Source: Parvularcula sp. (GTDB lineage Bacteria; Pseudomonadota; Alphaproteobacteria; Caulobacterales; Parvularculaceae). Taken from it: a stretch of 64,000 nt of DNA. The stretch covers positions 16,351 through 80,350 of the forward strand of contig PAIP01000026.1 of NCBI GenBank assembly GCA_002704915.1, in the 5' to 3' direction. Positions 19,955 through 27,975 of the stretch are shown in pieces. The notes beneath the pieces were generated by a model that was not told the origin of the DNA, made no database searches, and saw only the letters and a program-made list of their open reading frames with translations. The translations under genes and the position numbers were made by a program. Position 1 is the first letter of the stretch; the number at the start of each line of letters is the position of its first letter.

Positions 19955-21408
19955 CAGGCTTGTTTCGGCGTGAGGAAATAGAGTTTACGGTGACCGCCTT
20001 TCAGCGGCGCCGTGTCCTCAATATTGAAAGCGGATGCGAGAGTCGCTTCGAACTGTTCCGGCGCGAGATCGCCATACTGGTTTACGCGATTGCGCAACAG
20101 CATCTTCACCATGTCGTCTTCGAGCCCGACATATTCGATCACGACGTCGGAATCGAGGCTGCGCAGCCAGCGCACAAACTCGGCGAGCGGAATATTCGCG
20201 GAAATGACGATGTGATGGATGAGGGCGAGACAAAGAACGAGTTGCGGTTTCTGACGAGAGTCAAAAGCCTTGCGTTCGCGCCGCCCCCAGCCCTGGTTCG
20301 GCGAAATATTCGCAAGATTCATCACGAGCGGCAGGATGTTCTCAACGCCATCTGACTTAAGGGACTGATAGAGACGTTCCACGGCTTTTTCATCGCCGTC
20401 GGCGGCGACGACATAGTCGCTGTGTTCAGCGCATATCCTTGAAAAGGTTCCCGTGTTGCAGCCAAGGTCCCAGACAAGAGAACGCCGGCGCGTTGCGGCG
20501 TGTTTCGCCACGAAGGATTTCTTTATTTCGAAGGATTCTTTCGCGTAGCTGTGCGACTTGTCGTAATCGCCCCATGTCGTCTCGCCCTCGGCGATGGACA
20601 GCTTCCGGACGGTGGATGCCAGCCCTTGTATAGTGCCCATAACCATGGCCAGGGAATGGCGCATGCCCCTGCGTTCCGATACTTCCTTGCCAGAGGTTTC
20701 CGTAAGTGTCTTTGCTTCACTTATGTCCGCGCTTGAATAGCGGCGCTGCATCCTCGCATGCAGATAGACATGGCCGAACACGCCTTTCCGGAACCGGGTG
20801 AAGCCGGAAAGAATTTGGTTAGCGATATCCGGTTCTATGCCTTCCAGGTTGCTGCGAAGCATCGGACGATAATCGACGCCCTTGTAGGCCCGCAGCATGA
20901 GAGGATAGAGGAACATCATGCAGAACTGGCGGTAACCGGCCCACGGCTCGCCTTCCTTGTAAGGTTCAAAGGACGGCAGATCGATGAAGACGGGCCGCGC
21001 GCCGCGCCATTGAATGTTGTAGGCGGTCGCATCTTTTTGCGTCCAACCGGCAGGTATCGCCCGTTCCAGCAACTCAAGTTGCAACAACGCCGCATCCTTG
21101 AGCATGCCGAACGTCCATTCATAAGGATAGCTGATGAACGGAATGCGCTCATGGACAAGAAACCCCGCCCAATGTTCGGACAGGCGCTCGCCCAATGGCG
21201 CCTCGGCGACGCTCGATCGAACGAGTTTGCCTTCACCGACGAGGGTTTCGTAGAGCGCCGTATCGGAAAATTTTTTGAAATTGTTCAGAACGTCGTCGTT
21301 GACGCCGCGAAAAATGGTCTGTCCGTCATCATAGATGCGGTTCGCGCGATCCCGAAACGATCCGCGGTCCCATGTCAGCGTCCGTTCCGCGACCGCTTCA
21401 CGATTCAC
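19954..21408 (-). CDS. NoeA-like class I SAM methyltransferase with kinase-like N-terminal region
   Basis: A 484-aa two-part protein. The C-terminal half is a Rossmann methyltransferase with motif I DLGCNTGTF (314-322) and the post-I acid AADGD (D337). The N-terminal half resembles nodulation protein NoeA and carries D127-A-T-A-Y-N131 ... V-F-I-D143, the spacing pattern of kinase-type catalytic and metal-binding loops. It starts with GTG at 21408, with GGAAGAG upstream, and overlaps the preceding small gene by 11 bases. Methylation of a carbohydrate or polar lipid substrate is inferred from NoeA and from the neighbours. Confidence 0.8.
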   Translation of the reverse strand: MNREAVAERTLTWDRGSFRDRANRIYDDGQTIFRGVNDDVLNNFKKFSDTALYETLVGEGKLVRSSVAEAPLGERLSEHWAGFLVHERIPFISYPYEWTFGMLKDAALLQLELLERAIPAGWTQKDATAYNIQWRGARPVFIDLPSFEPYKEGEPWAGYRQFCMMFLYPLMLRAYKGVDYRPMLRSNLEGIEPDIANQILSGFTRFRKGVFGHVYLHARMQRRYSSADISEAKTLTETSGKEVSERRGMRHSLAMVMGTIQGLASTVRKLSIAEGETTWGDYDKSHSYAKESFEIKKSFVAKHAATRRRSLVWDLGCNTGTFSRICAEHSDYVVAADGDEKAVERLYQSLKSDGVENILPLVMNLANISPNQGWGRRERKAFDSRQKPQLVLCLALIHHIVISANIPLAEFVRWLRSLDSDVVIEYVGLEDDMVKMLLRNRVNQYGDLAPEQFEATLASAFNIEDTAPLKGGHRKLYFLTPKQA

Positions 21409-21616
21409 GTTGGACAGTCTCTTCCTTTTTCGACTTGCCGGTAATCATGTCTTTGAGGCGGTAAAAGTGTTTGCGCGCCGTGTAGCCGATCGCGGCGAAG
21501 AAGCCGAGAATGGCTGTGGTCACGACGCTCCCGGTCCCCGGATCGACATAAGCGTGGGCCGGTGCGGTTAGCGCAACCAAGGCGGCGCCGGCGAGCAATG
21601 CTGTGCTGAGCCTCAT
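21398..21616 (-). CDS. Small exported YVDPGTGS membrane peptide
   Basis: A 72-aa protein: signal peptide of about 22 residues ending APAHA, mature start YVDPGTGSV, one helix (about residues 31-48), and a basic tail (RKHFYRLKDMITGKSKKEE). Small proteins with a [YL]xDPGTGS start occur beside polysaccharide or sulfatase-like genes in many bacteria (family recall, not searched), but have no assigned role. The ATG at 21616 has GAGGAG 8 bases upstream. Its stop overlaps the methyltransferase start. Confidence 0.75.
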   Translation of the reverse strand: MRLSTALLAGAALVALTAPAHAYVDPGTGSVVTTAILGFFAAIGYTARKHFYRLKDMITGKSKKEETVQRES

Positions 21617-21655
21617 GAGGCGTACTCCTCGAAAACGACAATTAGTGATTCCAAA

Positions 21656-21759
21656 GCGCAATATGTACGCAAAATTGCGCACTGATTGCAACCAGACTTT
21701 TACATAAACGTCACAAAGCGCATTGTGTGCAGCACCGCAAAAATGCGCATTTTGTGCGG
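21656..21759. promoter_or_regulatory. Cluster of GCGCAAT/AATGCGCATT palindromes upstream of the small-peptide operon
   Basis: In 170 bases between the sulfatase-like gene and the YVDPGTGS gene are repeated GCGCA(A/T)T elements. GCGCAAT (21656-21662) and ATTGCGC (21674-21680) form an inverted repeat with an 11-base spacer. AAAATGCGCATTTT (21740-21753) is a perfect 14-base palindrome, flanked by CCGCA and TGCGG arms that extend it to a hairpin with one bulged base. A further GCGCATTGTG lies near 21719. The region is A/T-richer than its neighbours. I read it as the operator/promoter region of the cassette; the hairpin could also be an RNA terminator, but it lacks a T tract. Confidence 0.5.
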
Positions 21760-21786
21760 CTTTTCGCGCCAGATTTTGAGAGAGGC

Positions 21787-23436
21787 CTATTTCAGATGGT
21801 CGGCGCGCGCCCGGATGATCTCAGTCACGTCACGGACCTGACCATCAGGCTGCCAACTTAAATAATACATCAAATAGTGATGTGCGGGCTTCAGTTCCGG
21901 CGCCCGGCCATCGAGACAGGCAAGCAAGACCGGGAAAGTATTCACTGGAGACATATCCTCAGGAATGGTGTCGAGGCAGCGCTCGGGAAGCCTGTAGGCA
22001 CCCATGATGCTCAAATTTTGCGCGACCTGCTCTTCGCTGAGCGTCATGATGTTTTCGCCTGTCGACTGACCGTAATAGTTCACGCCATGATCCGCCTGGA
22101 AAATGATCCATGCATCCGGATCGTTTTTCAAAATTTGATCGATAAGCCGCGAATACATTTTTTCAGCGCATTTGACCTGTTTCACATAAGCCAGGATAGA
22201 GCCGTTCAGCTTATCCTCGCGGATCGGCGGATAGGCGTCGTAATACTCGCATTTCTCATCGAACCGATAAGGAGAATGCGGCAGGCCGAAATGCAAATAC
22301 GTGAATGACGGCGAGGCGCCCTTCTTCGGCAGCATATTCAGGATTTCGGGAATCTCGAAATAATACGGGTATTTCATCAGCCGGCGCCATACGGGCGCAA
22401 GCGTGCTCCCTGACGCCGTCAGCATTTCAAAGAAAGGGGTGCGCTCAAGGAAGATCAGGTCCTGAGCGTCAAAAAAGTTTTTCTTGGTATAGCAATAGTC
22501 GGCAAGCGGCGCGCAGTCGGGATTCACATATGTGTCCACGAAATAAAAGATGTTGTATCCGCGCCGCCGCAAGGTCTGATAAACGCCTCCGCCGTCACGC
22601 CAAGGCAGATTGCGTATCAGATCATTTGACAGTGTTGTGTCCTTATCGGCGAAATAGTCAGCGCCGAAGACGTGCGCAAGCGACAGACGGGTGATAGGCG
22701 CGTTGGAATAGTAATGGTCGAGAACCTTGAAATTCCGCTTTTCAAGGATTTCATCCATCTCATAGACCGCTCCCGTCATCGCCTCGAATTCCCGCGCGCC
22801 CATAAGCATGTCAGGGAGGATGTAATAAATATTGGGCGGGGCTGCGTCCGCAGCGCCCTCATAATGAGAGTTTTCGTTTAGCGCGGCGGGATCGCTAGGC
22901 CATTTATCCGACCTCAGCGCAACTTCACTGAGGCTGCTCCTCCCTGCCTCCGTAAAAAAGAGATGCCGACCGAGAGCGAAAGAATTCTGCAGGGTGACGG
23001 CGCCGAGGCCGAAAAGCATGGCAATGGCCAAAGCGGGGATCACAGGCTGGGTCCGCGGCCATACAAAAAGGGCGCTTGCCCCTGCAAGCAGCAGAATGAA
23101 GAGGAGCAGGCCAATAAGGGCGTAATTGCCAAGGCCAGGGACCTGCTGCAGCGCGCCTGAGATAAGATAGTAGTTGAGCACCGCGAACACGCCGATGCCC
23201 GCGAGCATGAAGGCGGCGCCCGCGCCGCGCTGCCGCAGGAGGAATTTAAGTCCGAAACCAGCGGCGAACCCGGCGGCGAGAAAAATCAGGAAGTAGAATA
23301 GCAGACGCGGCGGGCGGAAGTCCTGGTCCGTCATGTTGCGGACGCCAAAATCCAGCACCGGCCATAAGGCGCAAAGCGCGAGAATGACAGCGCCTTGCCA
23401 GACCGGAATCACGCCGGTTTTCTTCTCCTCAGACAT
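21787..23436 (-). CDS. Membrane sulfatase/phosphoglycerol-transferase-like enzyme
   Basis: A 549-aa protein with about five N-terminal helices (to about residue 165) and an exported alkaline-phosphatase-superfamily domain. NIYYILPDM (D209) supplies a metal ligand, T249 in SNAPITRLS is in the usual nucleophile position, and HFGLPHSPY and FQADHGVNYYG (D449, H450) complete the metal site. The layout is like LPS phosphoethanolamine or lipoteichoic-type transferases and sulfatase-like surface enzymes. It is the first gene of the four-gene cassette, with a 170-base gap to the small peptide gene. Confidence 0.83.
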   Translation of the reverse strand: MSEEKKTGVIPVWQGAVILALCALWPVLDFGVRNMTDQDFRPPRLLFYFLIFLAAGFAAGFGLKFLLRQRGAGAAFMLAGIGVFAVLNYYLISGALQQVPGLGNYALIGLLLFILLLAGASALFVWPRTQPVIPALAIAMLFGLGAVTLQNSFALGRHLFFTEAGRSSLSEVALRSDKWPSDPAALNENSHYEGAADAAPPNIYYILPDMLMGAREFEAMTGAVYEMDEILEKRNFKVLDHYYSNAPITRLSLAHVFGADYFADKDTTLSNDLIRNLPWRDGGGVYQTLRRRGYNIFYFVDTYVNPDCAPLADYCYTKKNFFDAQDLIFLERTPFFEMLTASGSTLAPVWRRLMKYPYYFEIPEILNMLPKKGASPSFTYLHFGLPHSPYRFDEKCEYYDAYPPIREDKLNGSILAYVKQVKCAEKMYSRLIDQILKNDPDAWIIFQADHGVNYYGQSTGENIMTLSEEQVAQNLSIMGAYRLPERCLDTIPEDMSPVNTFPVLLACLDGRAPELKPAHHYLMYYLSWQPDGQVRDVTEIIRARADHLK

Positions 23437-23540
23437 GTTCCTTCAACGTCCCTCAATTTTCCGATTCGAAACCGTATCATGGCCGTTTGCAGGAGCGTAA
23501 TCCATCCGGTCCGCGCAGTAGCGCTGATTGCCAAGGAAGC

Positions 23541-23861
23541 TTACCCAATACGCGAGCTTGCCACAGCAACCAAATAAAGCAGAATCAAGACAAGAAAGAA
23601 CCCGCCCGACAGATAAAGCGGCCAGCGCGCGGCGAAGCGCGCGAGATTGCCGTGCGGCGCGCCGCGCCCCGCGAGGAAGCCGACAAAAGCGGCGGCGAGC
23701 GCGGCCGCCTCCCATTGGAAAAACGCCGCCAGTCGATTAAAGCCGCGCGTAAAACCGCTGCCCGTTCCTTCCAGCGTCATATAAGCGAAGACGCCTTGCA
23801 CAACGAACGCCGCCCAGAGAATGGCGCAGGTCCAGACGATGAACATGGTGGCAGGTCGCAT
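23541..23861 (-). CDS. Three-helix membrane protein, unrecognised
   Basis: A 106-aa protein with three hydrophobic segments (about residues 5-27, 44-65 and 78-100). No family recognised. It starts 3 bases after the stop of the secreted 339-aa protein and is probably co-transcribed with it. The next gene downstream on the same strand is 104 bases upstream of the sulfatase-like gene, so the sulfatase cassette could extend from this unit. Confidence 0.55.
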   Translation of the reverse strand: MRPATMFIVWTCAILWAAFVVQGVFAYMTLEGTGSGFTRGFNRLAAFFQWEAAALAAAFVGFLAGRGAPHGNLARFAARWPLYLSGGFFLVLILLYLVAVASSRIG

Positions 23862-23864
23862 CGG

Positions 23865-24884
23865 TCAATCTCCCTGCCAATAGGCGGAATAGCCATCGCC
23901 GGTCCAATAGATCAGCACCGATGACGCGCCTTCCTTGCCAATGAGGATCGCGTCGCCTTTCAGCGCCGGGGGCGGCGTTCCGCCTGCGCCCTGACCCGCC
24001 GGTCCCGTATGCAGGCTCCACCAGTCGATTGACTCGAAATAGGCGGGCGTCAAATGGGGCCCCATGCGGCCGGTCATGCCGACCACATCGCCCCATGTTA
24101 GAGCCCGGCACAAAAACAGGCCGCGCTTTTCGTCTGACTTGCGGATCACCGGTACCGCCTGATCGTGAGAGCCGTCGCCGTCGAAATCGCCGCCGAGCTC
24201 CACCGGCGTCAGATAGGGCGTAATCTGATAAAGTTGATAATCGAGCCCGCAGCCGCCCATCATCTCGATCAGCTCTGGCGTCACTTTGCGCAGTTCCGTC
24301 ATCGCCGCGGCTTCGGCCGCTTCCTTCTGTTTTTCCTTGTCGGTTTTTGGCCAGGTCAGGCAGACATTGAATTTGAGATAATTGATGCGGGCCTTTTCAC
24401 CGAGGCCGAGATCGGCGAGTCCCATGTCCTCGATGGTCAGCGCGCCGCGCCCCGGCTGGTTTTCTGGGGAGACGCCGCCCGCCTCGTTCGGGCGCCAGCC
24501 GCCCGTGCCGCTCAGCGCCGGATCGAAGCCGAAAAGCCGCAGCCGCTGCGGCGCATTCACATCGCCCGTGTTGGGACCGGTATTGTCGGCGTTGCGGAAA
24601 TGCCAGCCGTAAATCTGGCGCGGATTGGGCCCATTGCGCGGCGGCGTCATCTGCGTGAGATCGAGGCCGTTTTCATCGAGAAGGCGTATGTCCCAGCCAT
24701 AGGGCGCGCGCTTCAATTCAAAGGTCCATTCCGGCCCTTCGAGAACTTCATTGAAATCGCGATTTCCGGCCACCTCGCGCGAGAGCAGGGCTGCGCTGCG
24801 CCCATCGCCGGGTTCGCATGGTTGCGCATAAGCTGAAGACAACGCCGCGGCGATTATCGCGGCGGCCACAAGAAAAACTCGCAT
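23865..24884 (-). CDS. Exported protein with calcium-type DxDxD motif, unrecognised
   Basis: A 339-aa protein with a signal peptide (about residues 1-20, ending AYA). There is no recognised domain, but GGDFDGDGSHDQAVPV is a calcium-binding-like DxDxDG loop of the FG-GAP or dockerin type. A charged helical stretch (KEKQKEAAEAAAM) lies in the middle, and two Cys pairs could form disulfides. Expected in the periplasm or outside the cell. Its partner is the 106-aa membrane protein. Function unknown. Confidence 0.6.
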   Translation of the reverse strand: MRVFLVAAAIIAAALSSAYAQPCEPGDGRSAALLSREVAGNRDFNEVLEGPEWTFELKRAPYGWDIRLLDENGLDLTQMTPPRNGPNPRQIYGWHFRNADNTGPNTGDVNAPQRLRLFGFDPALSGTGGWRPNEAGGVSPENQPGRGALTIEDMGLADLGLGEKARINYLKFNVCLTWPKTDKEKQKEAAEAAAMTELRKVTPELIEMMGGCGLDYQLYQITPYLTPVELGGDFDGDGSHDQAVPVIRKSDEKRGLFLCRALTWGDVVGMTGRMGPHLTPAYFESIDWWSLHTGPAGQGAGGTPPPALKGDAILIGKEGASSVLIYWTGDGYSAYWQGD

Positions 24885-24907
24885 CGGGTCTCCCCCCCCT
24901 TTGCCGC

Positions 24908-26218
24908 TTAGCCCTTCAGCGCAGCTTCCGTCGCCTCGGCGAAAATGTCGAGCCCTTCATTCAGCATCTCGTCGGAAATGACGAGCGGCACGAGCGAGCG
25001 CAGGCATTGGGCGTAGGCGCCCGCCGTCGTCATGATGAGGCCACGGCTTCTCGCCTCGGTCATGATCGCCGCGGCGACGTCCCCATTGGGCTGTTTCGGA
25101 TCGCCCTCCTTGACGAATTCAACGGCGCACATGCCGCCGACACGGCGAATGTCGCCGATTACGTTTTTGCCGACGCCGTCAGCAAGTTCCCGCCAGCGTT
25201 TTTCGGTCTGCGCGCCGATTTCTTCCGCGCGTTTGAGAAGCCCTTCCTCCTCAATGATGTCGAAGACGGCGAGCGCGGCGGCGCAGGCGACCGGATTGCC
25301 GCCATAGGTCGAGCCCATGGAGCCGGGGACGACCTTGTCCATCAATTCCGCCTTGCCGACCAGCGCGGACAGGGGAAGCCCCGCGGCGATGGATTTGGCG
25401 ACGCAAAGAAAGTCCGGCTCGACGCCTGCTTTTTCAAAGGCAAAATATTTGCCGGTGCGGCCCATGCCCGACTGGATTTCATCGGCGATCAGAAGAATGC
25501 CGTGCTCGTCGCATTTTTTGCGCAGGCCTTCGAGGAATTCCTTCGGCGCCGGGTTGAACCCGCCCTCGCCCTGAACCGGCTCGACGATCATCGCGGCCAC
25601 TTCATTGGCGTTGATGGCGGTTTTAAAGATGTGGTCGAGGCAGTTGAGCGACCCTTCCGTCGAAACGCCATGATAGGCGTCGGGATAAGGCGCATGGAAC
25701 ACCGCCGGCACGTAAGGCCCGAAACCGACCTTGTAAGGCTTTGACTTGCCGGTGAGCGTAGTCGCCAGCAGCGTGCGGCCATGGAACGCGCCTTCAAAGG
25801 CGATCACGCCCGGACGGCCCGTGATCTGGCGCGCGAATTTCACCGAATTCTCGACCGCTTCCGCACCGGAATTAAACAGCGCGGTTTTCTTCGCCGTCGG
25901 TCCCGGCGCGACGCGGTTCAGCTTCTCGCAGACTTCCACATAGCTTTCATATTGCGCGATGCCGAAAGCCGTATGGATGAAATTCTCCGCCTGGGTCTTG
26001 ATCGCCTCAACCACTTTCGGGTGCGCATGGCCCACATTCAAAACGCCGATGCCGCCGATGAAATCGATATAGCGCTTGCCTTCGACGTCCCAGAGTTCGG
26101 CGCCCTTGGCGCGGGCCGCATAAATTCCCGATTTCGACGGCAGGCCTACCGGGCACGCCTCGTCGCGGCGCGCTTTCAGGCTTTCATTGGTGGCGAACTC
26201 GTTTCTTCCGTGATCCAT
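24908..26218 (-). CDS. gabT: 4-aminobutyrate aminotransferase
   Basis: A 436-aa class III aminotransferase that moves the amino group of GABA to 2-oxoglutarate, giving succinate semialdehyde. The PLP lysine is K275 in CVAKSIAAG; D246 in IADEIQSG contacts the pyridine N. NSGAEAVEN and GAFHGRTL are PLP-phosphate motifs. Length and the N-terminal MDHGRNEFATNESLKARR agree with GabT. It stands alone here: no gabD or gab regulator is adjacent. Confidence 0.93.
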   Translation of the reverse strand: MDHGRNEFATNESLKARRDEACPVGLPSKSGIYAARAKGAELWDVEGKRYIDFIGGIGVLNVGHAHPKVVEAIKTQAENFIHTAFGIAQYESYVEVCEKLNRVAPGPTAKKTALFNSGAEAVENSVKFARQITGRPGVIAFEGAFHGRTLLATTLTGKSKPYKVGFGPYVPAVFHAPYPDAYHGVSTEGSLNCLDHIFKTAINANEVAAMIVEPVQGEGGFNPAPKEFLEGLRKKCDEHGILLIADEIQSGMGRTGKYFAFEKAGVEPDFLCVAKSIAAGLPLSALVGKAELMDKVVPGSMGSTYGGNPVACAAALAVFDIIEEEGLLKRAEEIGAQTEKRWRELADGVGKNVIGDIRRVGGMCAVEFVKEGDPKQPNGDVAAAIMTEARSRGLIMTTAGAYAQCLRSLVPLVISDEMLNEGLDIFAEATEAALKG

Positions 26219-26324
26219 GGAACGCTCCGGCTTCTTTTACGGATTTAGTAGCTTGGCCTTCGGGGCCTTTGAGGGGGCTCTAGCACGATCACGGGCAAAA
26301 GAAAGGGCCGCAAAGCCGGGGCTT

Positions 26325-26759
26325 TCAGTCTTTTTTGGGCGCAGACAGGAGCCAGACTGCCGCCGCGCCGATAATGGCGTCGTAAAGGGCGCAGACAAAG
26401 GCGTACCAGGCGGGGCTGTGCTCGGCTTTCATGAGCAGATGGAGGAGGTCGACCCCGCCATGGGCGAGCACCAGCACGCCGAGCAGCCAGGGCCGGTCCG
26501 ACTGCAACACCGCGAGCCCTACCAGCAGAAAGAGAAGCCCCGTCATCCCCTCGACCACCAGCGCCGACAGCGAGGCCTTCAGAACGACGCCTTGCGGGTC
26601 GATGCCGGCGAGCGCGAAGCCCACATAGATCCCCGTCATCACCGCAAGCTGGCCATAGACCCAGGCGGCCCGCCCGCGGGGGCTGAGGCTCGCCGTCACG
26701 CCAAGGGACGCGCCGGCAAGCACCACAACGATCATCACGAGAAGAAATGTCGTCCCCAT
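26325..26759 (-). CDS. Small four-helix membrane protein, unrecognised
   Basis: A 144-aa protein of about four to five helices; the polar motif LAHGGVDLLHLL in the third helix could be a metal or cofactor site, as in DUF6010-type proteins, but this is a weak resemblance. It is a stand-alone gene, 106 bases downstream of gabT. No signal peptide beyond the first helix. Confidence 0.55.
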   Translation of the reverse strand: MGTTFLLVMIVVVLAGASLGVTASLSPRGRAAWVYGQLAVMTGIYVGFALAGIDPQGVVLKASLSALVVEGMTGLLFLLVGLAVLQSDRPWLLGVLVLAHGGVDLLHLLMKAEHSPAWYAFVCALYDAIIGAAAVWLLSAPKKD

Positions 26760-26859
26760 GGGGGCAGTCTAGCTGGGTTCATGGAAAGTGCAAAAGCTGC
26801 GCCCCCTCAAGCATCCAGACCTATCGCAGGCCCATTAGGAGCGATGATATATTGTGGGG

Positions 26860-27717
26860 TTATAATCGCGGCAGCCACATCCCCATCGCCGCCGCAAAAG
26901 ACCCCAACGCCGTCACACCGGTCGCCGCCAGCACCACAAGCGCCGCGGCGACCTTCAATCCGGCGCGGTTTGAATCCTGCGCCCAGAAATAGAGCTGGAG
27001 CACCAGGAGGGGAATCGCCATCTGTGCGAAATACATGAAAGTCAGGAATGGTCCTTCAAAGGTCTCCGGATCGATCCCGATGCCGCCGGTCGTCATGAAC
27101 CAGAACATGAGACCGATGCGAAAAAACCAGACGGCGCTCGCTGCCAGGAACAGGCGCATGGCCCAGCGGCGGTGCCGGTCGATCTGCCGGGTCATGGCGA
27201 ACCGAACGGCGATGGCGGCGCAGATCCAGATCAACACCGCATCGAGACTGATCGCAATATGCCCGATCATCCCGCCGGGAACGCCGCGCGTCCAGACGAG
27301 GTGAAGGCCCGCCGCGCTCGTCACGGCTGCGGTCACCACATAGGCGCGTCCGAGATAGCGGTGAAACGCCGGGAAGCGGTTGCGGATCTGCGGCGTCAGC
27401 TGCAGCGGCCCGCCGCCGATGATGACGATCGCGATCAATACGTGAAACGCTATGGCGAGATTGCCGATCAGGTCGCCCGCCACATAACCGTTTGGCAAGG
27501 CCGTGTCCGCCAGACCCGGAAATCCGTTTTGCGCGAGAGCGGGAATGTATGACGCGGCGACATAGTAAACGAAAATCCACTGGCCCGCGGCGGCCGCCAG
27601 AAACCACAAGACGCCGGTCAATCCGAGGAGGCGGTCGGGCCACCGGCCGTCCTGGCGCGAGGCCGATTGGGCGGCTGAAGACGGCATGGCCGGGGAAGGC
27701 TCAAACAGGGTCGTCAC
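26860..27717 (-). CDS. DUF2306 membrane protein
   Basis: A 285-aa membrane protein with about seven to eight helices and the DUF2306 motifs IVIIGGGPLQLTPQIRNR and RYLGRAYVVTAAVTS, then RHRRWAMRLF. DUF2306 proteins have no known activity. The GTG at 27717 (VTTLFEPSP) is chosen because AGGAG lies 8 bases upstream. A longer version from a TTG at 27774 is unlikely. It is divergent from the membrane AraC-type regulator at 27976, with 258 bases between them. Confidence 0.85.
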   Translation of the reverse strand: MTTLFEPSPAMPSSAAQSASRQDGRWPDRLLGLTGVLWFLAAAAGQWIFVYYVAASYIPALAQNGFPGLADTALPNGYVAGDLIGNLAIAFHVLIAIVIIGGGPLQLTPQIRNRFPAFHRYLGRAYVVTAAVTSAAGLHLVWTRGVPGGMIGHIAISLDAVLIWICAAIAVRFAMTRQIDRHRRWAMRLFLAASAVWFFRIGLMFWFMTTGGIGIDPETFEGPFLTFMYFAQMAIPLLVLQLYFWAQDSNRAGLKVAAALVVLAATGVTALGSFAAAMGMWLPRL

Positions 27718-27975
27718 AATGGGGGCTCCTATTCTTTTTTTCGGTTCGCGGGCGGCGCGCCAAAAGCGACTCAACGCCCGCTCAATCCGGCGCTTTCGCC
27801 CGATCTCCGCGCCGTCTCATCGCATTCGCGCTTTTGAGGCGGGCGCAGATCGGATATGAAGGGAGCTTGGCGGGCGCGATCTCGCCGATTTGGAAAACGG
27901 CCAGTATTTTTGGGGCGAAACGGCGATTATGTCGCCGAAGCGACCTTTGCGCGGGTCAGGGCGAGAGGTGACGCC

